Both the position numbers and the translations under genes were made by a program. The notes beneath the pieces are model-generated. The model was not told the DNA's origin. It ran no database searches and saw only the letters and a list, made by a program, of their open reading frames with translations. From Phycisphaerae bacterium (GTDB taxonomy: Bacteria; Planctomycetota; Phycisphaerae; WQYP01): 6,925 nucleotides of DNA. Of the stretch, positions 1-4,920 are shown piece by piece. Positions within the stretch are counted from its first letter, which is position 1, and each line of letters opens with the position of its first letter. The stretch spans positions 1 through 6,925 of the forward strand of contig JABEVA010000300.1 in the NCBI GenBank assembly GCA_013044065.1, in the 5' to 3' direction.

Positions 1-980
1 GCTACCATCTTCACGCGCCCCCCCGACGCAATCGCATCGCGCAACACCACAAAGTCCGCATCGGCCACGGTAGCGGTAACATCGCAGAGCTCCAAGCCGT
101 AACGCATGTCGGGACGGTCGATACCAAAGCGATCCATGGCCTGCTGCCACGTCAGGTGAGCGAAGGGAGCCTGAATTTCAATTCCCAGCGTTTCACGCCA
201 GAGCCGCACGATCAGATTGGTCACCAGGCCCATAACCTCCCGCCGATCGACAAAGCTCATTTCCAGATCCAGTTGGGTGAATTCAGGCTGGCGGTCGGAG
301 CGCAAGTCTTCATCACGAAAGCAGCGGGCAATTTGCATATAGCGGTCCATGCCGCCCACCATCAGCACCTGCTTAAAAAGCTGAGGGCTTTGTGGGAGAG
401 CATAAAATTCACCGGGATGCAGCCTTGAAGGAACCAGAAATTCCCGGGCCCCTTCGGGGGTACTCTTATAGAGGACAGGTGTTTCAATTTCTAAAAAGCC
501 TTGGGAATCGCAGTAATCGCGCATGATTTTAGTAACACGATGACGCAGCGTCAGGGCCTCGGTCAACTCCCGACGGCGCAGGTCCAGATAACGATACTTC
601 AAGCGCACGTCTTCGTTGACCGGCTCATGCTGCACCGGCGAAAATGGCGTTGCTTCCGATTTATTTACAAGATCCACCTCCGTAGCGAGGATTTCGATTT
701 CTCCGGTGGGCATTCTGGGATTGATGGCCGTGGGTGAACGTTCAACCACAGGGCCTTTTACCATCACGACATCTTCATTGCGCAGTTGCCGCCCCAGAGT
801 GTGGGCGGCGGCGTGTTCGGGATGAAACACCACCTGCGTGAGGCCTCCGCGGTCGCGCAGATCGACGAACACGACGCCGCCGTGGTCCCGATAGGATTGT
901 ACCCAACCAGCCAATGTTACTTCCCGTCCGACATCAGCCTTCCGCAAGATGCCACAATCATGGGTGCGCTGCAATTTCAC
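1..980 (-). CDS. aspS: Aspartyl-tRNA synthetase, N-terminal 326 residues (3' end outside window)
   Basis: This class II synthetase charges tRNA(Asp) with aspartate in the cytoplasm, using ATP. The visible 326 codons hold the N-terminal OB-fold anticodon-binding domain (about residues 1-105, with RTHDCG at 5-10, VTLAGWV at 21-27 and RDHGG at 31-35). The catalytic core follows: YRYLDLRR (129-136), motif 1 ending in ETPVL with the invariant proline at 168, the flipping loop TPEGARE (174-180), QSPQLFKQ (197-204) and motif 2 CFRDEDLRSDRQPEFTQLDLE (220-240). The sequence runs off the window where the bacterial GAD insertion domain begins, near DRPDMRYGLELCDV. Bacterial AspRS is normally about 590 residues, so roughly the C-terminal 45% is missing, including motif 3. 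I chose the GTG at 980-978 because GAAGGGGA lies just upstream and it places RTH at the usual depth. Whether the enzyme is discriminating or also makes Asp-tRNA(Asn) cannot be judged here. It lies 79 bases after the glycosidase gene, on the same strand. Confidence 0.97.
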   Translation of the reverse strand, partial: MKLQRTHDCGILRKADVGREVTLAGWVQSYRDHGGVVFVDLRDRGGLTQVVFHPEHAAAHTLGRQLRNEDVVMVKGPVVERSPTAINPRMPTGEIEILATEVDLVNKSEATPFSPVQHEPVNEDVRLKYRYLDLRRRELTEALTLRHRVTKIMRDYCDSQGFLEIETPVLYKSTPEGAREFLVPSRLHPGEFYALPQSPQLFKQVLMVGGMDRYMQIARCFRDEDLRSDRQPEFTQLDLEMSFVDRREVMGLVTNLIVRLWRETLGIEIQAPFAHLTWQQAMDRFGIDRPDMRYGLELCDVTATVADADFVVLRDAIASGGRVKMV

Positions 981-984
981 AAAG

Positions 985-992
985 TCCCCTTC
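985..992 (-). promoter_or_regulatory. Shine-Dalgarno sequence deciding the aspS GTG start
   Basis: GAAGGGGA on the minus strand ends four bases before the GTG at 980-978. The same frame stays open a little further upstream, with two TTG codons, but those have no comparable purine-rich site. Starting there would also add residues not expected before the conserved RTH motif. Confidence 0.6.
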
Positions 993-1059
993 AAAAGTTC
1001 CTCGTCCGCCAAGCGGCAACAAGTTTGTCCCAGGTTTCTCAAACCCACATCAGTAATGG

Positions 1060-2124
1060 CTACCTGCCACCAATCCATCGAGTCATCAACGGCAACGCCG
1101 GCTCGCCCTGAAGGGAGTAACTCCCGTAATCGCCGGGTTTTCCGCCAGGCATCCATTCCCACAAAAACGCGCCCGCAAAAATCTTCCTGGGCAGGCCATC
1201 CCAAGCCGTGACAAACGACTCATAAGCACGCAACTGTTCAGTGGGATCCACCGGTCCGCTGCCGGTGTAATTCCACGGCTCCACGATGGTTTCCTGAAGA
1301 TTATACCAGCCGATCTCGGTCAGCAGCAACGGCCGGTGCATTTTAGCGGCAAAGGCCAATACCCGCTTTTGAATCGGACGCCAGCGCTGCACGAGAGTGG
1401 AGACGCTGTGGCCGGGGTGGTACGCCAGCCGCCAATACGCATTCATAGCCACATAATCCAGTTCGTGCCAGATCAGAACTTGCTTGTAATGGTCCCAATT
1501 GGCGCTGTAAATAAGTTTGCCTTGGAAAATCTTTCGCGTCATACGGACGATACGCAGCCAACGGCCACGAAATTTTTCCGTTGAAAGCAACTCGCTGCCC
1601 ACCGAAAAAATGGAACACTTCCCGGCGGCGGCAACGTGGGCGTAAGTGCGGACGTAGGCCCTATAGCCGACAAACCATTGGTGCCAGCTCTTGGGTTTAA
1701 TAGTGCCGCGCCACTGGTCCCCGGTGGCGTGGTCCAACAAAATAATCGGCATCAGCATGGTGTGCATGCCAAGGTTATGTGCGTACAAGAGCAGCTTGGT
1801 CATGGCCGCAGGCTTGGCGGTGAGCTTCCAGTTCAGATACACCCGGGAACTGTGGACATTGTTTTGGCGGGCATCTACCACAAAATTAATCCAATGGCAC
1901 CCGAGATTCTGCAGGTGCTTCACCGAGCGGTAATATTTTTGGATCTGGTGGGGAGCATTGATCTGAATAGCAAAGCCGCGAATCGGCGGCAAACCTTTTA
2001 ACGGCAAAGGCGCGGCGGCCACTGCGGCGGTCAGATGTTGCCGACGGTGGGTGATGAGAATTCCACCCAGAAGAATTATGGCGATAGTTAGTCCGGCCAA
2101 AAGCGCGAGTTTACCAAGTTTCAC
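1060..2124 (-). CDS. Membrane-anchored GH113-like glycoside hydrolase (TIM barrel)
   Basis: The 354-residue protein has an uncleaved-type signal anchor at residues 7-25 with lysines before it and THRRQH after it, so the enzyme should face outside the cytoplasmic membrane. The rest resembles the GH113 / TIM-barrel glycosidase-like family, whose known members are beta-mannanases. IFSVGSELLSTE (172-183) carries the probable acid/base Glu178 on strand 4. SANWDHYKQVLIWHELDYVAMNAYW (207-231) is a strong family-like segment. LLLTEIGW (266-273) carries the probable nucleophile Glu270 on strand 7, and FLWEWMPGG (320-328) is the last barrel strand. Both catalytic glutamates are present, so it looks active, but the substrate is not determined by the sequence. 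The start is GTG; the nearest ribosome-binding-like site, AAAGGA at 2137-2142, is 12 bases away, which is long. The gene lies 72 bases after the isomerase and 79 before aspS, probably in one operon. Confidence 0.85.
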   Translation of the reverse strand: MKLGKLALLAGLTIAIILLGGILITHRRQHLTAAVAAAPLPLKGLPPIRGFAIQINAPHQIQKYYRSVKHLQNLGCHWINFVVDARQNNVHSSRVYLNWKLTAKPAAMTKLLLYAHNLGMHTMLMPIILLDHATGDQWRGTIKPKSWHQWFVGYRAYVRTYAHVAAAGKCSIFSVGSELLSTEKFRGRWLRIVRMTRKIFQGKLIYSANWDHYKQVLIWHELDYVAMNAYWRLAYHPGHSVSTLVQRWRPIQKRVLAFAAKMHRPLLLTEIGWYNLQETIVEPWNYTGSGPVDPTEQLRAYESFVTAWDGLPRKIFAGAFLWEWMPGGKPGDYGSYSLQGEPALPLMTRWIGGR

Positions 2125-2196
2125 GGCGAAGCTACGTCCTTTCTTAATCCCGCTCCAACGGCGGACGACGCATTGTCTTGGAATACCGCGGGTCTT

Positions 2197-2826
2197 TCAA
2201 GAGCAGGACGGTGTGTCGGAGCCGGTGGCGGCGCAGCGTGCTTCCAGATACTCCAGAATCAAGTGTAAGATCACCTGGTGGGCCTCCTGAATGGGCGCGG
2301 TGCGCTGGCTGGGCACCACCACGGCCAAATCGCACAAACCCAGATTTTCACCACCACCTTTGCCCAACAAACCGATTACCCGACCTTGAGTCTGGTGCAT
2401 GGCACGGGTGGCGCGAATCAGATTTTGGCTTTGGCCGCTGGAACTGAAAATTACAAGGATATCATGGGGCGCAGCCAAGGCTTCTACCTGCCGGGCAAAC
2501 ACCGTGGCAAAGTCCCAGTCATTGCCAATACACGTTAAAGCGGTCCCATCCGAGGCCAGACAAATGGCCGGCAATGCCCGCCGATCCGGCCGCGAATATT
2601 TACCGGTAATTTCCTGGGCCAGGTGCATCGCCTCCGCCGCGGAACCGCCGTTGCCGGCCGTAAGGAGCTTGTGCCCCTCCAGCAAGGCGTCAGTAATGGC
2701 CGCAGCGATTTGCTCTATAACCGGAAGCTGATTTTCCAGCGCGGCAATGATGCGACTGGAATCACGAATACAGTCCCGCAATAACTGCCTCATTGCCGGA
2801 GGATCCGGTGTAGGTGTGGTGTTCAC
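2197..2826 (-). CDS. gmhA: GmhA-like phosphoheptose isomerase (SIS domain)
   Basis: The 209-residue protein belongs to the SIS-fold GmhA/DiaA group. GmhA converts sedoheptulose 7-phosphate to D-glycero-D-manno-heptose 7-phosphate in the cytoplasm, the first step to nucleotide-activated heptose. Visible motifs are the phosphate-binding GNGGSAAEAMHLAQE (58-72), LTCIGND (97-103), the SIS loop IFSSSGQS (126-133), VIGLLGKGGG (150-159) and PIQEAHQVILHLI (178-190). By comparison with E. coli GmhA, His68, Glu72, Gln180 and His188 match the metal-site/catalytic residues His61, Glu65, Gln172 and His180, so an active isomerase is likely. It is slightly longer than the usual ~190 residues, with a Thr/Pro-rich start and a Ser/Cys tail. 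The GTG start overlaps the stop of the membrane-protein gene as GTGA and has a strong AAGGAGA eight bases upstream. No hldE, gmhB or hldD is visible, so a DiaA-like or other sugar-phosphate role stays possible. Confidence 0.88.
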   Translation of the reverse strand: MNTTPTPDPPAMRQLLRDCIRDSSRIIAALENQLPVIEQIAAAITDALLEGHKLLTAGNGGSAAEAMHLAQEITGKYSRPDRRALPAICLASDGTALTCIGNDWDFATVFARQVEALAAPHDILVIFSSSGQSQNLIRATRAMHQTQGRVIGLLGKGGGENLGLCDLAVVVPSQRTAPIQEAHQVILHLILEYLEARCAATGSDTPSCS

Positions 2827-3602
2827 AGATTAGATCTCCTTGAAAAATATTTGTTGATAGGACATTCCACCAAGACCAAAATAAGCATCGCTAACGCAGC
2901 GCTGATCCCCGTTGGCAGCCACCATGGCTGTAACACGGGCATGGGTGTATTTTGTCCCAAGCCTGTGAATTGATACATCAGCCGGGCGTGCGACCACCAA
3001 AACCAATTAAATCGTAAGGCCTGATCGGTGCCATCTAGCAGCCATAATACAGGACAGGCATTGACCGTTAGTCCTAACGGCCAATGAATCTGGAGTTTTG
3101 CCATATCCGCCAGCAGCGGCATGAGCGCCACCGGCAGAGCCAGCAGGACCATGGCCAGCGTGGCCGTAGCCGCGACCGCCACGCTGGGTCCCAGCGGGAG
3201 CAGCAGCCGAACCAACGCCGTACACAGCAGAATCCACGCGGCGAGAATCGCCACAATACGCAGCACCACCAGCGCGGGAAGTGTGCCCGAGTTGATGGCC
3301 GCAAAGACCAATGGCAGCACCAGAGCCAACACCACCCAGCCGACCCCAACGGCTACCCATGCGAAGTGTTTGGTCCGTGCTGCTACCATAATCGCGGCCA
3401 CGGCGGCAAAAAGCATCAGCACCATCAGCCATCCAGCGAACATATCCGCCGGAGGCATGGCGGTGGCGATCCAACCGGTACCGCCATGGACCGCCCCGGC
3501 AATGGCTAGCCAAGAGCTGGTCGCTACAACCACCAAGCCCACTGCCGGCCAAGCAGCACTGGCGGTTTCTCGCACCAACAAAGATAACGGGGTGGAATTC
3601 AT
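2823..3602 (-). CDS. Unknown six-helix integral membrane protein
   Basis: I do not recognise a family. The 259-residue product is very hydrophobic, with probable membrane segments at about residues 18-37, 54-75, 79-102, 108-131, 139-164 and 231-248. Between the fifth and sixth helices is a loop of about 65 residues rich in Trp and other aromatics, containing WPLGLT, LLDGTDQALRFNWFWWSHAR and LQPWWLPTG. It is the most distinctive part and probably faces one side of the membrane. The short C-terminal tail KYFSRRSNL is basic and is therefore likely cytoplasmic. ATG at 3602 is the first possible start, since an in-frame TAA lies just upstream; its ribosome binding site is weak (GGTAAG). The stop overlaps the isomerase start by four bases, so the two are probably made together. 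A glycan or lipid export role would fit the context but has no direct support. Confidence 0.8.
   Translation of the reverse strand: MNSTPLSLLVRETASAAWPAVGLVVVATSSWLAIAGAVHGGTGWIATAMPPADMFAGWLMVLMLFAAVAAIMVAARTKHFAWVAVGVGWVVLALVLPLVFAAINSGTLPALVVLRIVAILAAWILLCTALVRLLLPLGPSVAVAATATLAMVLLALPVALMPLLADMAKLQIHWPLGLTVNACPVLWLLDGTDQALRFNWFWWSHARLMYQFTGLGQNTPMPVLQPWWLPTGISAALAMLILVLVECPINKYFSRRSNL
2835..2841 (-). promoter_or_regulatory. Strong ribosome binding site for the GmhA-like gene
   Basis: AAGGAGA lies inside the last codons of the membrane-protein gene, eight bases before the GTG at 2826-2824. It favours this start over the in-frame ATG eleven codons downstream, and together with the GTGA stop/start overlap it points to translational coupling. 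Confidence 0.75.
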
Positions 3603-3868
3603 AAGTGTGACATCTTACCAGAAATATACCGGGAGATACGAGATTTATGGGCGTATGGAGAAACCCCTGCAAGGTCCGTGGTATCACCCCGGTGGCCGCG
3701 CAAGACCTCCAGGTGCAGCGGAAGACCTTTCGAATCGGTGGCCACGGCCAAGAAAACCTGGGGCCGGTCTACGCGATGATTCCGGCTGTGGCCGTAGCAA
3801 CTGATCTCCGCCGGACCCTGGCCTTCAAAATAAACACTGGTCAAGTCACATCGCGGCTGCGGCCACAA
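3599..3868 (-). pseudogene. IS1634/IS4-like transposase fragment
   Basis: An 89-codon open frame contains a slice of a DDE transposase. CDLTSVYFEGQ (7-17), CYGHSRNHRVDRPQV (24-38), AVATDSKGLPLHLEVLRGHRGDTTDL (41-66) follow the order D-[LV]-TS-x-YFEG, YG-SR-HR-DRPQV, GLPL-EV--G---D seen in IS1634-type transposases, and Asp8 would be the first catalytic acid. Full-length members are 450-600 residues, so only about 60 codons (3671-3850) remain. The upstream side is cut by a TAA directly before the frame. Downstream, after DTTDL, the homology stops and the frame continues as unrelated residues until TGA. That TGA overlaps the ATG of the membrane-protein gene as ATGA, probably by chance, since the tail is not transposase. 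No terminal inverted repeats or target duplication were found. The fragment sits where a promoter for the downstream operon would be expected. Confidence 0.72.
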
Positions 3869-3888
3869 TTAAAGACGGGAGACCATTA

Positions 3889-3919
3889 TTAACCGCTGAG
3901 GCGCGGAGGGATGCGGAGG
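3889..3919. repeat. Short GC-rich direct repeat (GCGGAGG doublet)
   Basis: GCGGAGG occurs at 3903-3909 and 3913-3919, and the preceding CCGCTGAGGC is a degenerate copy of the same pattern. It has the look of the short CGCAGAG-type intergenic repeats seen dispersed in some genomes, but dispersal cannot be tested from one window. Confidence 0.4.
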
Positions 3920-3927
3920 ACCGCGAC

Positions 3928-4032
3928 GGCCAAGATGGCCAAGGCTTTTGGGGTTAACCATCTTGGATAGGTTGATAAATGGGCAGTTTTGTTGGTCTTT
4001 TGGGGTAAGATGGCCAAGATAGCCAAGATGGC
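3928..4032. repeat. Clustered CCAAGATGG direct and inverted repeats, 9-base period
   Basis: CCAAGATGG occurs at 3930-3938 and 4023-4031 and its reverse complement CCATCTTGG at 3958-3966. Around them the unit GCCAAGAT(G/A) is tandem with a 9-base step: GGCCAAG at 3928 and 3937, then GCCAAGATA at 4013-4021 and GCCAAGATG at 4022-4030, with a degenerate GTAAGATG before them. The 3930-3938 and 3958-3966 arms can form a nine-pair hairpin with a 19-base loop. CTTTTGGGGT is also repeated once beside each cluster, suggesting that a larger block was duplicated and then diverged. Function is unknown. Confidence 0.75.
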
Positions 4033-4047
4033 GACACATTTTTAATT

Positions 4048-4099
4048 CTCACGGTTGAGTTTTTTTGGGGACGTAGCATGGCCGTGAGTCGAATTCCCC
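4048..4099. repeat. Two interleaved inverted repeats between T tracts
   Basis: CTCACGG at 4048-4054 is an exact inverted match to CCGTGAG at 4082-4088 (seven pairs), and GGGGA at 4067-4071 matches TCCCC at 4095-4099 (five pairs). The arms alternate, so in RNA they could form either a pseudoknot or two mutually exclusive hairpins. In the minus-strand direction the T runs become A runs, so this is not a standard terminator for the genes here. On the plus strand a four-pair CTCA/TGAG stem precedes T7, which is too weak to call. Confidence 0.4.
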
Positions 4100-4290
4100 T
4101 TTTTTTGTGTGGTGCGTGGCCTGTGGGCTTCGACGAGGCCAAGCGGCGATAAATTCACCGTCCCGACAGACATCGCGATAAACTCCGGACTCAGAGGTAC
4201 GCAGGGCGGTGGCGGTGCGGCGAGGCACTTATTTACTGGTCAGTGATCGCGGGCGGTTTGGTCCCAGCGGTCGGGCGGAACGAGGTTTGG

Positions 4291-4840
4291 CTACGCTAGG
4301 CCGGTGGGCCTTCCCTCGGCAGTGCCGCTTGAGGAGTGATAGGCAGGATATGGGAGAGGGTAACGGAGCGGGCTGCGGGCCGCGTAGCGACGGGCCGCCA
4401 CCGCCCGAAGGAATGATGCCAACCGTTTGGGATCTGGAGTTTCGTATTGGCCCAGCATGTGAATCTCCACAAACAAACCGTACTCGGGGCCGTGGCGCGC
4501 CAACGCCTCAATCAGGGCCAGATCAAACAGGTCGAGATTGTATAGTTCTCAGTATTGGGCGAACGCCACGGTTAAAGGTCGGGCACGCGGCGTGGTGTAA
4601 ACCCCCCAGCCGCGGACGAACGGCCAAAATTCCTTCCGCTTCCAACGCCTGAACCGCCCGCGTCAGCGTGGCCCGGGCAACACGTAGGTCGTGCAGCAGC
4701 TTGGGCCGCGATGGCAGGGCCGCCCCGGACTCCAGCGACCGGGCCAATTTTCGCAGATCGGCCTTGACACGTTCATGTCTCCGCCCAAATTCATGTTGGG
4801 CTTTTTTGATGGCATGGGCTGATCTTTCACAGAAGTTCAT
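4291..4840 (-). pseudogene. Broken GntR-family (GntR-LacI hybrid type) transcriptional regulator
   Basis: From the ATG at 4840 the frame encodes a winged helix-turn-helix: RVKADLRKLARSLESGAALPSRPKLL, then HDLRVARATLTRAVQALEAEGILAVRPRLGG, the usual GntR DNA-binding pattern. The frame then runs into unrelated residues and stops at 4523. In the neighbouring frame the sequence resumes exactly where expected: GVYTTPRARPLTVAFAQY, an in-frame TGA at 4549-4551, then ELYNLDLFDLALIEALARHGPEYGLFVEIHMLGQYETPDPKRLASFLRAVAARRY. This looks like the first strand, helix and second strand of a LacI-type sugar-binding domain, including the typical DP-RL--LL--V-ARR segment. The shift falls at a six-base G run (C run at 4602-4607 on the plus strand), and one lost G explains it. 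After about 4350 similarity fades and the frame ends at 4291, so most of the effector domain is gone. Intact relatives are about 350-380 residues. It probably once regulated sugar genes. A GTG at 4858 is an alternative start. Confidence 0.72.
4602..4607 (-). other. G6 run at the frameshift of the regulator remnant
   Basis: The coding strand reads CTG followed by six G and then TTTAC. With seven G the protein would read RPRLGGVYTT, continuing the winged-helix wing into the linker. With six, it shifts into a dead frame. Homopolymer loss is a common mutation and also a common assembly error, so this site decides half of the pseudogene call; the downstream TGA is independent evidence. Confidence 0.6.
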
Positions 4841-4864
4841 GTTAGGTAGCTCCGGCACGCTCCC

Positions 4865-4881
4865 ATCAGTCTCGAGCTGAT
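4865..4881. promoter_or_regulatory. Possible operator dyad upstream of the regulator remnant
   Basis: ATCAG at 4865-4869 and CTGAT at 4877-4881 form inverted arms around an off-centre CTCGAG at 4871-4876. The dyad is 24 bases upstream of the ATG of the GntR remnant, where an autoregulatory operator of such a protein could sit. The arms are only five bases, so chance is a real possibility, and no -10 element is evident nearby. Confidence 0.2.
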
Positions 4882-4920
4882 CCAGGGACAGCGTCGATCA
4901 AGCCATAGGCGCACAGGCGT

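Larger units (their letters stand above)
3869..4290. other. Gene-free, repeat-rich intergenic region
   Basis: About 420 bases lie between the transposase fragment and the regulator remnant. No frame in this stretch gives a recognisable protein on either strand; the 62-codon minus-strand frame at 3954-4142 is low complexity and partly made of the repeats. The stretch holds a GCGGAGG doublet, two clusters of a CCAAGATGG repeat, two copies of CTTTTGGGGT (3945-3954 and 3997-4006), two T7 runs (4060-4066 and 4100-4106) and interleaved inverted repeats. The part from 4107 to 4290 shows nothing I can assign. I see no clear promoter or classical terminator. Confidence 0.7.

Noticed and set aside
1024..1046. 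Possible terminator between the glycosidase gene and aspS (GGTTT-GAG-AAACC on the minus strand)
   Set aside because: The stem is only five pairs and is not followed by a T run, so it is unlikely to end transcription.
3649..3677. Promoter-like TTGCAG with 17-base spacing to CATAAA upstream of the membrane-protein gene
   Set aside because: Only three of six and four of six bases match the consensus, which is not enough to list as a feature; it is mentioned in the transposase finding only.
3007..3687. 226-codon minus-strand frame overlapping the membrane-protein gene
   Set aside because: It is an out-of-frame reading of the same stretch, Gly/Arg-rich with no recognisable domain. The overlapping frame gives clean membrane helices and a GTGA junction with the isomerase.
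3121..3804. 227-codon open frame on the plus strand
   Set aside because: It lies opposite the membrane-protein gene and the transposase slice, is dominated by Ala/Thr/Ser in a pattern expected from the antisense of hydrophobic codons, and shows no family motif.
3928..4032. CRISPR-like array
   Set aside because: The repeated unit is only nine bases, is partly tandem without spacers, and one copy is inverted.
3954..4142. 62-codon minus-strand frame in the intergenic region
   Set aside because: It is basic and low complexity, its C-terminal half is encoded by the CCAAGATGG repeats, and it has no ribosome binding site of note.
4209..4652. 147-codon plus-strand frame
   Set aside because: It is antisense to the regulator remnant, where the minus strand gives a clear HTH and effector-domain sequence. 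Its own product is Arg/Gly/Pro-rich and unrecognisable.
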